A stretch of 49,590 nucleotides of DNA from NCBI GenBank assembly GCA_018004645.1, contig JAGNBV010000012.1, positions 1 through 49,590 of the forward strand. Direction: 5' to 3'. How positions within the stretch are numbered: position 1 is the stretch's first letter; each line of letters starts with the position of its first letter. This document shows positions 27,406 through 36,480 of this stretch, in pieces. The stretch is from Bacteroidales bacterium. GTDB lineage: Bacteria > Bacteroidota > Bacteroidia > Bacteroidales > CAIWKO01. Position numbers and translations under genes: made by a program. A model generated the notes under the pieces. It made no database searches. It saw only the letters and a program-made list of their open reading frames with translations, and was not told the DNA's origin.

Positions 27406-27492
27406 TGTCTTGCCAAAGTACAAGAAATCCAAATTATGCCTAATTTATTGTTCAATCTGTATAGTAACCATCTTCAACTCTGAAAATTTCTG

Positions 27493-27500
27493 TACTTTTG
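27493..27500 (+). promoter_or_regulatory. -7 promoter element of the second EEP gene
   Basis: TACTTTTG fits TAnnTTTG, 15 nt before the ATG at 27516. The second copy therefore has its own promoter with a very short leader. Confidence 0.55.
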
Positions 27501-27515
27501 TATAATTGACTCCAT

Positions 27516-28790
27516 ATGAAAAAAACACTTCTTATACTACTTGCCTTAACATCAGCCGCCTCCTACGCCCAGGATACCATCAGGGTTATGCAGTACAACC
27601 TGATGTATTATTACCGCAACAGCACCTACTGCACTTCGGCCAATAATCCTACCGCAACAAAAGACGTCTGCCTGAAAAAAATTACGAAATATATCAAACC
27701 GGATATTTTTACTGCCAATGAAGTAAACCCTGTAACAGCCACTCACCAGCATGTGCTCGACAACATTCTGAATACGGATGGCGTGACACACTACAAAAGA
27801 GGCGCCATGAGCAATAATGCAGGCTCGGATTTGTCGAACGCGATGTTTTATAATTCCGACAAACTCGTTTTAAAATCGCAGAATAATATTTATACCAGCG
27901 TGAGAGATATCAATATATATAATTTTTATTATAAAGCATGGAATATCGCCACTACAGACACCGCTTACCTTACCTGCATTGTAGTACATCTTAAGGCCGG
28001 CAGTACTCCATCAGACTCCGCCACCAGGATTTCGCAGTCAAATACTGTCATGAATTACCTCAACACCCTGAACAAAAAAGCCAACTACCTGCTCATGGGG
28101 GACTTTAATACCCGTACTGCTGACGAGCAGTGTTTCCAGAATTTTATCAATCATCCCAATGTCAACATTCGCTTTTATGATCCGAAGAACATGATTGGAA
28201 ATTGGAATAACAACCAATTCTATAGCAGTGTCCACACCCAATCTACGCATACAACCTCCGACGGTTGTTTTTCGACCGGCGGTATGGACGACCGTTTTGA
28301 TTTTATTCTGCAAAGCGAATTTATTAAAAACGGCACCGATCACATTCGCTACGTTAATGGCAGTTATCAAGCATTTGGCAACGACGGGAATCACCGGAAC
28401 GATGCCATCAATTATGGAACAAATAACAGTGCGCCGTCCGAAATTATTGATGCACTATACGACATGTCCGATCACCTGCCGGTAGTCATGAACTTGTATG
28501 TTGATCAAACTGCAGTGGGTATCAGCGAATCAGAGGCATCAAGCCTGGGTATTTCATTTACCAACCCCGTAGAGGACATCCTGAGATTTTCGCTGTCGCC
28601 TGCACCTTATTCCCGTCTTGAAATCAGCATCAGCAACCTGCTTGGACAAACCGTGTATCACAGCGAACAAGCAACAGACTACAATAACACATATGAAATT
28701 CCGGTGCAGTTTCTGACGAAGGGATTTTATCTGCTCCGGATTTCGGATGGAACAAGCAAGATGGCAGTCCGCAAATTTGTCAAAAATTAG
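27516..28790 (+). CDS. Secreted endonuclease/exonuclease/phosphatase-family protein with T9SS sorting domain (copy 2)
   Basis: Same length and architecture as the preceding gene: signal peptide ending SYAQ, YNLMYYY, PDIFTANEV, LLMGDFNTR, GGMDDRFDFILQSEF, SDHLPVVMNL, then a T9SS type A domain (SFTNPVEDIL ... GFYLLRISD ... RKFVKN). By eye about half of the residues are shared with copy 1, especially around catalytic motifs, while loops differ. This is old tandem duplication with possible divergence of substrate. It probably serves nucleic-acid or phosphate scavenging outside the cell. Confidence 0.87.
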   Translation: MKKTLLILLALTSAASYAQDTIRVMQYNLMYYYRNSTYCTSANNPTATKDVCLKKITKYIKPDIFTANEVNPVTATHQHVLDNILNTDGVTHYKRGAMSNNAGSDLSNAMFYNSDKLVLKSQNNIYTSVRDINIYNFYYKAWNIATTDTAYLTCIVVHLKAGSTPSDSATRISQSNTVMNYLNTLNKKANYLLMGDFNTRTADEQCFQNFINHPNVNIRFYDPKNMIGNWNNNQFYSSVHTQSTHTTSDGCFSTGGMDDRFDFILQSEFIKNGTDHIRYVNGSYQAFGNDGNHRNDAINYGTNNSAPSEIIDALYDMSDHLPVVMNLYVDQTAVGISESEASSLGISFTNPVEDILRFSLSPAPYSRLEISISNLLGQTVYHSEQATDYNNTYEIPVQFLTKGFYLLRISDGTSKMAVRKFVKN

Positions 28791-28860
28791 TTTTTTCAGC
28801 CACAAGAGGCTTATTCATCTGTAATCGTTAATATTCCTTGCTTTTTTGCAAAATTTTCAT

Positions 28861-28868
28861 TATATTTG
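28861..28868 (+). promoter_or_regulatory. -7 promoter element with long leader to the cytidylate-kinase-like gene
   Basis: TATATTTG preceded at a suitable distance by TTTTGC. The predicted transcript would carry a leader of about 150 nt before the ATG at 29028, much longer than other leaders in this window. A GGGAGGG ribosome-binding site precedes the start, which is unusually strong for this phylum. Confidence 0.5.
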
Positions 28869-29027
28869 CATATAAGCCAATTGCAAATGCCATTATTCAT
28901 TTTAACATATTATTTTTCGCACTGGGTTCATGACTTGCATACTTCACCTGGCAAGGCATTTCATATAAATCCCGCAATTTTTCCGTATTTTTTATTATAC
29001 AACCAAAAAAATCAGGGAGGGTAAAAA

Positions 29028-29654
29028 ATGGACAGTAACAAACATTTAATCATCACCATCAGCCGTGAGTTAGGTTGCGGGGGCGCATACATCGGCCGGC
29101 AAATAGCCAAAGAGTTGAACATGTATTATGCCGACCATGAAATTATTACTCTGGCAGCCGAACAGCTTTCGGCGGTGGAAGCCGATGTGGCCATGCGCGA
29201 CGAGAAGATGGAATCATTCTGGAAATCATTCTGGATGTATAGTGGCACCTTGCCGGATGCCTATATTCCTTTTCAGCGACAGTTTCAGCCAACTTCGCAT
29301 GATGTGTTTCACGCCGAAGCCAAAATAATAAAACATATAGCACAGGAAAAACCTTCGGTGATCATTGGCAGGTGCGGATTTTATGTGCTGCGCGATGAGC
29401 CAAACCGGGTGAGTATTTTTCTGCATGCCGACAAAGGCTTCAGAATAAAAAGATTAGCAGAGCTCTACCAAATTGATGAAAAAGAAGCTGAAAAGATGAT
29501 TGCCAATTCAGATAAAGAAAGAGGTGAATACATCAGTAATTTCAGCGGTACCTCGTGGCAGGATGCACGTCAGTTTCACCTGTGCATTGATACAGGCAAA
29601 ACCGGCATCGACAAGAGTGTGGAGCTGATACTAAATTATGTAAAAAGCCTTTAA
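29028..29654 (+). CDS. Cytidylate kinase-like family protein
   Basis: A 208-residue P-loop kinase-like protein: ITISRELGCGGAYIGRQIAKEL is the modified Walker A segment of the family, followed by ADHEII and GRCGFYVLRDEPN, and a C-terminal KERGEYISNFSGTSW. Family members resemble CMP kinase but lack a demonstrated nucleotide substrate; many are annotated AAA_26. The start is fixed by the GGGAGGG ribosome-binding site. It stands alone, with its own promoter and a downstream A/T hairpin. Confidence 0.85.
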   Translation: MDSNKHLIITISRELGCGGAYIGRQIAKELNMYYADHEIITLAAEQLSAVEADVAMRDEKMESFWKSFWMYSGTLPDAYIPFQRQFQPTSHDVFHAEAKIIKHIAQEKPSVIIGRCGFYVLRDEPNRVSIFLHADKGFRIKRLAELYQIDEKEAEKMIANSDKERGEYISNFSGTSWQDARQFHLCIDTGKTGIDKSVELILNYVKSL

Positions 29655-29656
29655 TC

Positions 29657-29680
29657 TGAAAAATTCATAAGAATTTTTCA
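29657..29680 (+). terminator. AT-rich hairpin after the cytidylate-kinase-like gene
   Basis: A perfect 10-bp stem TGAAAAATTC/GAATTTTTCA with an ATAA loop, starting 3 nt after the stop. The stem's 3' arm supplies the T-rich stretch. It is a weak but plausible terminator working in either direction. Confidence 0.45.
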
Positions 29681-29828
29681 CCCTTCGGGCCGCATCCATT
29701 AATAATGCTGTGAAAATATTATCACGATTTTTTGCACAAAAGAGTATTTTTATTAAAAATTTCACGGTATTAACCTGAAAATTCAAAAAGACGTATTGTC
29801 AACCAAGAGGTATTTGATGAAAAATCAA

Positions 29829-29836
29829 TAACTTTG
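29829..29836 (+). promoter_or_regulatory. -7 promoter element of the T9SS protein gene
   Basis: TAACTTTG, 72 nt upstream of the ATG at 29908, in a 253-nt intergenic region that otherwise shows only AT-rich DNA and the hairpin at its left end. Confidence 0.45.
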
Positions 29837-29907
29837 CTCATATTTTTCCAGCCTGCAAAACTGAAAAAAGAACCCGACTGGAGAAAAGAAATTAAAGATT
29901 ATTCATT

Positions 29908-30945
29908 ATGAAAAAGCTTGTTTTCATCCTGTGTTTATCGATCATTTCGCTCACCAGGCTCCATGCACAGCACACGCTGACATACGACAACAACTCATAC
30001 CTGGATGCCGACAAACAGCCGTTTATTTTGGCCGACACAGTAAGAGAAGGCAATGCCGGGCAGGATCAGGTATGGGACTTCAGCATGCTGACGGCAACAG
30101 GTGAAATGACCAGTTATATGTTTGCTTCCGGCAACCACCCTGAAAGTTCGTTATACCCCGAAGCCAATATGGTGCTGCGCGAAAAAAATATGGACTATTT
30201 TTTCAAAGTCGGACCATCAGGTATGGCAGAATACGGCCATTCTACCGAAGCGTTCAAGGTGATTTACGACGCACCTATCGTGAAATTTCCTTTTCCTTTT
30301 ACGTATGGCTCGGCTATCAACGGCATTTTCTCCGGTAAACAAATCATCAACAATCAAACCACTGCCGTTACAGGGACTTATTCCACTCTGGCCGACGGAT
30401 ATGGCACACTGATACTGCCCGGGAACATAAGAATACCCAATGTTTTGAGGGTAAAATTTGTCAGGCAAAGTAATAACAGCCAGTCGGCGGCCATAGCCTA
30501 CCGCTGGTATGCACAAAACGCCGATCCTGTGGTCAGATATCCGCTGCTGACCATTATCGTAATACAAACAGGCTCAAAAGTGAGAGTGCAAACAGTGGCT
30601 TATTATGCCTACGCTTACCAGTATGCTCAAAACCAAGCCAACAACTACAAGCCGGAAGTTCCGGGCGAATACCTGTCGGATGTTGCCGAAAAATTCAGCA
30701 TAAAAATATCGCCCAATCCTTTTGTTGATAAAGCACAGATAGAATATTCCCTTCCCGAAGAATCCACGGTTTCCATCCAGATTTTTGACAACACAGGCCG
30801 CCTGCTGGAACAACTCGCCGAAGGGAAAAAACCGGCAGGCCCGCACAGCGTAGCTTTTACAGGTAAAGGCCAGTTTGTGTATTTTGTCCGCATCGTGATT
30901 AATGACAACATCATCTGTTCGAAGAAAATCATTCAGATGAAATAA
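29908..30945 (+). CDS. Secreted protein with T9SS type A sorting domain
   Basis: Signal peptide (KKLVFILCLSIISLTRLHAQ) and a C-terminal sorting domain of about 80 residues (ISPNPFVDKAQIEYSL ... FDNTGRLLEQL ... KKIIQMK). The central ~230 residues contain AGQDQVWDFSMLTATGEMTSY, a pattern common in secreted Bacteroidota proteins but without assigned function. It should be displayed or released at the cell surface. The signal and sorting parts are certain; the cargo function is unknown. Confidence 0.85.
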   Translation: MKKLVFILCLSIISLTRLHAQHTLTYDNNSYLDADKQPFILADTVREGNAGQDQVWDFSMLTATGEMTSYMFASGNHPESSLYPEANMVLREKNMDYFFKVGPSGMAEYGHSTEAFKVIYDAPIVKFPFPFTYGSAINGIFSGKQIINNQTTAVTGTYSTLADGYGTLILPGNIRIPNVLRVKFVRQSNNSQSAAIAYRWYAQNADPVVRYPLLTIIVIQTGSKVRVQTVAYYAYAYQYAQNQANNYKPEVPGEYLSDVAEKFSIKISPNPFVDKAQIEYSLPEESTVSIQIFDNTGRLLEQLAEGKKPAGPHSVAFTGKGQFVYFVRIVINDNIICSKKIIQMK

Positions 30946-31003
30946 CACTTGCCAAAAGTAGCCAATAAAACAAGAGAGCAAAATCAATAGTTCCCAGAAC
31001 AAC

Positions 31004-31759
31004 ATGCACCGCACGCATACCATAGCAGCCGTTTCATACGCCAACACTTTTCCGTTTGTTTATGGTATAGAAAACTCACAAATGATTGACAATTTTCAAT
31101 TGCAGTTGTTTCCGCCGGCCGGGTGTGCAGCCAGTTTTGCCGCCGGAGATGCAGATATTGCCCTGGTGCCTGTTGGTGCGCTACCCACACTAAGCGGATA
31201 CAGAATCATTTCGGAATATTGTATTGGCGCGGTAAAAGAAGTGAAGACCGTACTCTTGCTTAGCAATAAAAAGATAAAGGATATCCGGTCTATTGGCCTG
31301 GATCATGAGTCAGCCACCTCGGTAAAGCTTGTCAAAATATTTGCCCGGCACCACTGGCACATACAACCGGCCTGGCAGGTAATGGAAGTCTGCAACCCGG
31401 AAGCATACCAGCAAACCGATGCCGTGGTTGCCATTGGAGATAAAGCGATAAGCCTGTCGAAAAAATTTTTGTACCAAACCGACCTTGCTGCCGAATGGAG
31501 AAATTTCACCGGACTGCCCTTTGTATTTGCCGTATGGATATGCCGTAATGACCTTCCCGCCGCAATGGAAAATAGTTTTTCGGCTGCCCTGCAATACGGC
31601 ATTGACAACATCAGTAAGGTTGTGGAAAAATACAAAACACGACTTGCAGCAGATTTCGATCTGGAGGGTTATTATCAGCACAACATAGACTACCATTTGG
31701 ACAAAGAGAAAAAACAGTCCTTGCAGAAATTTCTTACTTTTGTTGCTGAAATAGTTTAA
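31004..31759 (+). CDS. mqnA: Menaquinone biosynthesis protein MqnA-like (chorismate dehydratase, futalosine pathway)
   Basis: A periplasmic-binding-protein-like enzyme of the MqnA/MqnD family, 251 residues. Seen: IAAVSYANTFPFVYGI at the start, GDADIALVPVGALPTL, and CIGAVKEVKTVLLLSNKKI followed by LDHESATSVKLVKIF. MqnA converts chorismate to 3-enolpyruvylbenzoate, the first step of the futalosine route to menaquinone. Other mqn genes are not in the window. It could in principle be another MqnA/D-like protein, but the N-terminal VSYxN pattern favours MqnA. Confidence 0.8.
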   Translation: MHRTHTIAAVSYANTFPFVYGIENSQMIDNFQLQLFPPAGCAASFAAGDADIALVPVGALPTLSGYRIISEYCIGAVKEVKTVLLLSNKKIKDIRSIGLDHESATSVKLVKIFARHHWHIQPAWQVMEVCNPEAYQQTDAVVAIGDKAISLSKKFLYQTDLAAEWRNFTGLPFVFAVWICRNDLPAAMENSFSAALQYGIDNISKVVEKYKTRLAADFDLEGYYQHNIDYHLDKEKKQSLQKFLTFVAEIV

Positions 31760-31915
31760 ATGATTCATTGTTTATGAAGCGGGCTAAAACTTTAAAATTC
31801 CGTGTAGGTCTTCGTTCTACAAATCGCCATATACGCTTTGTATTCTGGTAAAACCTTGAACTAATCTTTTGATATCAGGAATGAATCCGAATAAACTCCG
31901 AGACAAAAAAGATCT

Positions 31916-32854
31916 ATGACAGCCTCTCTAAGCAACGAAAAATCCGGCCACAAAAAAACAGCTCATCTGTTTCCTGCTTTTGTTCCCGAATATCTGGGAA
32001 TAGAAACTTCCGTCATCGAAAGTTACGGAATCAAGCTGCAGCCTTATCTCGACAGCGCTTCGGAACTTACCGGAGAAAACCTCAGTGAGTTTGACATCAT
32101 ACACAACAACCTCCTCGGCAATCAACTAAAATCACAATACATCACCTACATTATCAGCTGCTGCATTTCGGACCTTTTACACGAAAAAAAAATACTGCCG
32201 GATTATATCAGTTCTTATAGTATGGGTATTTATGCGGCTTTGTATCATTGCGGCTCCATTGATTTTGGCACGGGACTGCAGATGATAACAGCAGCTTTCA
32301 GCGCCATCGAAAACAACTTGCCTGCACATCCCCAAGCCATGTGTTCCATTGGAGGCTTGAACAGCAAAGACATCCGGGAAATCATGCAGCCTTACATTGA
32401 GGATGTTTACATCATTAACCAAAACAGCGAGTATTCATTTCTGCTGTCAGGCCAGAAAAACAGTCTCGAACACATAGTGCAGGGTGCTGTAAAAATGGGG
32501 GCCCTGCAAACCCGCATGCTGCCTGTTACACATCCTTACCACTCGCCTTTGCTGAAAAACGCATCCACTGTTTTTAATAATGTCATAAAAAAAATGAGCA
32601 TCGGTGAGAACCGGCTGCCCTATGTTTCGGCTGTCACCAGGGAAATTATTAAAGGCCGCAACGACATCATTGCAGAACTTACAAGTAATATTTTTAATGG
32701 TTTCCATTGGCACAAGACATTTTTGTTTTTGCTTGACAAAGGCGTGGATACGTTCATTGAATGCGGAGCCGGCGACAGCCTTTACAGATTGGGGAAGTTT
32801 ATTGAAGGCGATTTCAATATTGTCACGTTAAAGAAAATTCATAAAATATGCTGA
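31916..32854 (+). CDS. Divergent FabD-like acyltransferase (malonyl-CoA:ACP transacylase family)
   Basis: The fold is recognisable from SYSMGIYAALYHCGS (nucleophile Ser102), VYIINQNSEYSFLLSG, VTHPYHSPLL (catalytic His), and FIECGAGDSL near the C-terminus. It departs from FabD in two ways: the elbow reads SYSMGI instead of GHSLGE, and the helix expected to carry the malonyl-binding Arg (RGxxM in FabD) reads GLQMITAAF with no Arg. The acyl group may therefore not be malonyl. The 3' end overlaps the next gene by 7 nt, which suggests a functional link. The start is tentative. Confidence 0.72.
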   Translation: MTASLSNEKSGHKKTAHLFPAFVPEYLGIETSVIESYGIKLQPYLDSASELTGENLSEFDIIHNNLLGNQLKSQYITYIISCCISDLLHEKKILPDYISSYSMGIYAALYHCGSIDFGTGLQMITAAFSAIENNLPAHPQAMCSIGGLNSKDIREIMQPYIEDVYIINQNSEYSFLLSGQKNSLEHIVQGAVKMGALQTRMLPVTHPYHSPLLKNASTVFNNVIKKMSIGENRLPYVSAVTREIIKGRNDIIAELTSNIFNGFHWHKTFLFLLDKGVDTFIECGAGDSLYRLGKFIEGDFNIVTLKKIHKIC

Positions 32855-33273
32855 CGACAAAAGAAGACATTATAGATTTTATCCGGAAAAACCCCCTGGC
32901 CTTTGTAGCAACAACCGATGGAAGTCAACCCCGTGTGCGCGGCATTATGATACATGATGTGGACGAAAAGGGTATTGTCTTAACCACCGGAAAAAATAAA
33001 GATTTCTACAAACAGCTGACAACCAATCCCCGCGTGGAATTATGTTTTTATGGGAACAACACACAGGTTCGCGTTACCGGAGTGGCTGTAGAGGCCGATG
33101 ATGAACTTGAACTAAAAAAGGAGATTGTGTCTGCACGACCGTTTATGCAGCCCTGGATAGAAATGTCGGGATACGGGATTATTGGGCTTTTCAGGATAAG
33201 TCAGTGCAAAGCTACTGCGTGGAGTTCTGATTCTCCGATGGCCAGAAAACGCTTCGTGGAATTATTCGCCTGA
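32848..33273 (+). CDS. Pyridoxamine 5'-phosphate oxidase-fold (PPOX) flavin-binding-type protein
   Basis: A small split-barrel protein of 141 residues: LAFVATTDGSQPRVRGIMI, DFYKQLTTNPRVELCFYG and IGLFRISQCKATAWS follow the pattern of PPOX-family proteins that bind FMN, F420 or haem. It is too short to be PdxH proper, so the cofactor and substrate are unknown. It overlaps the FabD-like gene by 7 nt and is probably translationally coupled. Confidence 0.82.
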   Translation: MLTTKEDIIDFIRKNPLAFVATTDGSQPRVRGIMIHDVDEKGIVLTTGKNKDFYKQLTTNPRVELCFYGNNTQVRVTGVAVEADDELELKKEIVSARPFMQPWIEMSGYGIIGLFRISQCKATAWSSDSPMARKRFVELFA

Positions 33274-33288
33274 TTGCCGGAATATCGT

Positions 33289-33296
33289 ACCTTTAC
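33289..33296 (+). promoter_or_regulatory. Probable -7 promoter element of the helicase gene
   Basis: TACCTTTA is one base off TAnnTTTG and lies 18 nt before the TTG start at 33314. Confidence 0.35.
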
Positions 33297-33313
33297 AAAA
33301 AAAATACACTGCT

Positions 33314-34537
33314 TTGAAATTTGATGAATTTGGTTTTGACCCCCGCCTGCTCGAAGGCATAGAAGCTATTGGCTATCAGGCCGCCACACCGATACAGGAA
33401 AAAGCTATTCCGTTTATTATGCAGGGGCGTGATATTATAGGGTCGGCCCAGACCGGAACAGGAAAAACCGCAGCATTTTTGCTGCCTATCATCCATAAAA
33501 TCATTACCAGCGAACACCACGACCATATCAAAGCAATGATAATCGTACCTACCCGCGAGCTGGCCACCCAGATAGATCAGCAGATGGAGGGCTTTTCATA
33601 CTTTACGCCTGTGAGTTCCATTGCGGTGTATGGCGGTACCGACGGCATTTCGTTCGGCAACGAAAAACAGTCGCTTACCGAAGGTGTTGATGTGGTGATT
33701 TGCACTCCCGGACGTATGATAGCCCACCTGAACCAGGGCTATACGGACCTGTCGCACCTGACCCATCTGGTACTTGACGAAGCCGACCGCATGCTCGATA
33801 TGGGTTTTTATGATGACATCATGCAGATCATCTCTTACATGCCTAAAAACCGGCAAAACCTGATGTTTTCGGCTACCATGCCCGTGCAAATCCGGCAGTT
33901 GGCACAAAAAATACTGCATGAGCCCGAGGAAGTCAGCATAGCGCTGGCCAAACCGTCGGAAAAGGTGCTGCAACTGGCCTACGTAATTTACCGTTCACAG
34001 AAAGTGCCTTTGGTACTGCATCTGCTTGCTTCTGAAAAATTGGGATCGGTGCTTGTGTTTTGTTCCACAAAAATAAGTGCAAAACAACTATGCCGAGAGC
34101 TGAAACAAAAAGGTATTAAAGCAGAAGATATCCATTCTGATCTTGACCAGAAAAAACGTGAAGAAGTGTTGCTCGACTTCCGCAACCGCAAGATTAATGT
34201 GCTGGTGGCAACCGATATTTTATCCAGAGGCATTGATGTGGAAGATATTGATATGGTAATTAATTATGATGTCCCTAACGACGGTGAGGATTACATCCAT
34301 CGCATTGGCCGCACAGCCCGTGCTGAAGCCGACGGCATTGCCATAACCCTGATAAGTCCTGAAGAACAGCAAAAATTCAGCGAAATTGAAAAGTTACTTG
34401 GCGAAGAAGTTCATAAAAGTATCGTCCCGCAGGTTTTTGGGGAATGCCCAGAATATGACCCAAAGAAAAACAAGCCCAAACCACAATTTGGCAGAAAACC
34501 CTCAGGAAATCAAAGGAGAAGAGGAAGGAGACCCTAG
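33314..34537 (+). CDS. DEAD-box ATP-dependent RNA helicase
   Basis: Complete set of DEAD-box motifs: Q motif FDEFGFDPRLLEGIEAIGY, AQTGTGKT (45-52), PTRELATQ, LDEADRMLDMGF, FSATMP, DILSRGIDV and HRIGRTARA. A basic C-terminal tail (FGRKPSGNQRRRGRRP) probably binds RNA. The type resembles RhlE, acting in ribosome assembly or RNA turnover. The start codon is TTG at 33314, chosen because it keeps the F-x-x-F Q-motif helix. It is convergent with the ABC transporter operon. Confidence 0.93.
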   Translation: MKFDEFGFDPRLLEGIEAIGYQAATPIQEKAIPFIMQGRDIIGSAQTGTGKTAAFLLPIIHKIITSEHHDHIKAMIIVPTRELATQIDQQMEGFSYFTPVSSIAVYGGTDGISFGNEKQSLTEGVDVVICTPGRMIAHLNQGYTDLSHLTHLVLDEADRMLDMGFYDDIMQIISYMPKNRQNLMFSATMPVQIRQLAQKILHEPEEVSIALAKPSEKVLQLAYVIYRSQKVPLVLHLLASEKLGSVLVFCSTKISAKQLCRELKQKGIKAEDIHSDLDQKKREEVLLDFRNRKINVLVATDILSRGIDVEDIDMVINYDVPNDGEDYIHRIGRTARAEADGIAITLISPEEQQKFSEIEKLLGEEVHKSIVPQVFGECPEYDPKKNKPKPQFGRKPSGNQRRRGRRP

Positions 34538-34580
34538 GACAGAAAAAATTCCGCTTTATTGCATAGGAGATTTTTTGCAC

Positions 34581-35630
34581 TCAGCGATCCACGGGTATTA
34601 CGGCCTCAGGAGAAATTTTCATTCTTACCTTTTCGCCGATTCGAACTTTCATTTCTGTGCTTTCCACACTATTGATTCGTGCAAAAAACACGATTCCGGC
34701 ATCGACCACCAAACTAAGATACCCGGGCGAAGGTATGATATCGGTCACTGTGCCTTCAAAAATGTTGATATCTTCATTGCCTTGCTCACGAGATAGTTTC
34801 ACTTCTTCTTCTCTGACAAATACGGAACCATTTTCCCTGACAGGCAAAGACGAATACAAGGGAATTCCTTCTTTCAAAGTAAGTTGATATAAATCACCAT
34901 TTTTTATGATTTGTGATGATGTGAAAAAATTTCTGATTCCGGTCATCGCGGATACAAAGCGACTGGCGGGTTTGTTGAAGACTTCGTTCGGTGTCCCTGC
35001 CTGTTCAATTTTCCCTGCGTTGATAATTGCCAGGGTATCGGCCAGCGAATAGGCTTCGTTATAGTCGTGGGTCACATGAATAATGGTCTGGCCGGATTCA
35101 TGTAGTTTTTTCAGCAGCCTGATCATATCATAATGTATCAGTATATCCAGTGACGACAGTGGTTCATCCAGCAACAATACGGCAGGTTCCATGGCCAGAG
35201 TCCGTGCCAGAGCCACCCTCCTTAACTCCCCGCCGGAAAGGCTCTGTGGTTTGCGGTGCAAAAGGCTGTCAATATTCATGTGTCCGGCCAATGTGCGCAC
35301 ACGGGCAAGCGTTTCGGCAGCAGAAAGTCCACGGCCATGCAAAGAATAAGCAATATTCTTTTCAACGGTCAGATGCGGAAAGACAGCCCCATCCTGAAAC
35401 ACCAATCCCACGCCGCGTTTATTAGGTTTTACCCGGGTGATATCCTGGTGATCAAGTATGATACTGCCGCTGTCGGCTTTTCTAAGTCCGGCAATGATTT
35501 CGAGCAGCATCGTTTTTCCGGCACCCGACTCTCCGAGTAACACAAAATATTCGCCGGACGATACCGTAAAAGAGATATCTTTCAGGGAAAAATCCCCAGC
35601 CTTCTTTGATATTTTTTGTACTTCAAGCAT
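34581..35630 (-). CDS. ABC transporter ATP-binding protein, molybdate/tungstate type
   Basis: ATPase of an importer of the ModC/WtpC class. Walker A GESGAGKT (33-40), signature LSGGELRR (131-138), Walker B VLLLDEP (151-157), and a C-terminal TOBE-like region (about 285-345, EGTVTDIIPSPGYLSLVVD) that in relatives binds the oxyanion or regulates transport. It overlaps the permease gene by 8 nt. The substrate is inferred from the permease and from the WtpA-like protein at 44371. Confidence 0.87.
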   Translation of the reverse strand: MLEVQKISKKAGDFSLKDISFTVSSGEYFVLLGESGAGKTMLLEIIAGLRKADSGSIILDHQDITRVKPNKRGVGLVFQDGAVFPHLTVEKNIAYSLHGRGLSAAETLARVRTLAGHMNIDSLLHRKPQSLSGGELRRVALARTLAMEPAVLLLDEPLSSLDILIHYDMIRLLKKLHESGQTIIHVTHDYNEAYSLADTLAIINAGKIEQAGTPNEVFNKPASRFVSAMTGIRNFFTSSQIIKNGDLYQLTLKEGIPLYSSLPVRENGSVFVREEEVKLSREQGNEDINIFEGTVTDIIPSPGYLSLVVDAGIVFFARINSVESTEMKVRIGEKVRMKISPEAVIPVDR

Positions 35631-36417
35631 TTTTATTTCTGGTCAGCAAACGTAACACAATGAAAAACAACAGCGACACCAGTATAAAAAGAACTGCCAC
35701 CGGCCGCGCATAGCTTAACCCAAAAGACCCAAAACGTTCGAAGATTAGGACCGGAGTCACCATTGGGTGGTAAGCCACAATCACCACAGCGCCAAATTCA
35801 CTCATGCCCCTGGCAAACATCATAATCAGCCCCGAAACCACATTTTTCCATGCCAGTGGCAGGGAGACGCTGAGAAAAACCCGTAACGGCGAAGCGCCGA
35901 GAACCAACGCCGCTTTCTCCAGCCTGACCGGGACATTCATAAAACCGTCACGGGCAGAATTAATTAAAAAAGGCAGGCTCACGAAGGCCATGGCTATGGA
36001 AATGCCTACCGGATGGCCTACCAGGTCAACACCAAAAACAGAAGCGAATTTCCCAAGAGCAGTGCCGCGCGAAATGAATCCCAGAATAGCAATACCTGCC
36101 GCTGAATGCGGGATGACAATGGGCAGGTCAATAATTCCCAGAACAAGCCTTTTAAACCTGAACTCTTTGCGCGCAAGAAGATAGGCCAGCGGAACGGCGC
36201 CAACAGCAGCAGCAAGCGTCGCACCCATCGCGGTAAACAGCGTCAGCCATATGGAATTACGGACTTCTGCATCCCGGGATGATTCAAAAACATCGGATAC
36301 CGGAGTAGCAAAAAACATCCCGGCTATCGGCGCAATAAGAAATAAAAGGATCAGTCCCCCAAGCAGGATCAACAGAAGTTTAAAAGGAGAAAAATTCGTC
36401 TTGCTGCTACTGATCAT
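35623..36417 (-). CDS. ABC transporter permease, molybdate/tungstate type
   Basis: A 264-residue inner-membrane permease with about six hydrophobic segments. The ATPase-docking EAA loop is visible (LEKAALVLGASPLRVFLSVSLPLA), as is ARGMSEFGAVVIVAYHP, characteristic of ModB/WtpB and sulfate permeases. The 3' end overlaps the ATPase gene by 8 nt. No binding-protein gene is adjacent. Confidence 0.87.
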   Translation of the reverse strand: MISSSKTNFSPFKLLLILLGGLILLFLIAPIAGMFFATPVSDVFESSRDAEVRNSIWLTLFTAMGATLAAAVGAVPLAYLLARKEFRFKRLVLGIIDLPIVIPHSAAGIAILGFISRGTALGKFASVFGVDLVGHPVGISIAMAFVSLPFLINSARDGFMNVPVRLEKAALVLGASPLRVFLSVSLPLAWKNVVSGLIMMFARGMSEFGAVVIVAYHPMVTPVLIFERFGSFGLSYARPVAVLFILVSLLFFIVLRLLTRNKNA

Positions 36418-36437
36418 AAATTTCGTTAGAAAGTTTT

Positions 36438-36456
36438 ACGAATATAAACAATTCGT
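36438..36456. promoter_or_regulatory. Inverted repeat in the gap before the permease gene
   Basis: ACGAAT-N7-ATTCGT in the 63-nt gap between the Mo-fold lipoprotein stop and the permease start. It could be an operator or an mRNA hairpin; there is no T run. Confidence 0.3.
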
Positions 36457-36480
36457 TGTATAAAACCTCATTAGAGTTTT

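Noticed and set aside
34581-36417. Sulfate or iron importer instead of Mo/W
   Set aside because: Fold families overlap, but the TOBE-like ATPase tail, the ARGMSEFGAV permease motif and a WtpA-type binding protein on the same strand favour molybdate/tungstate.
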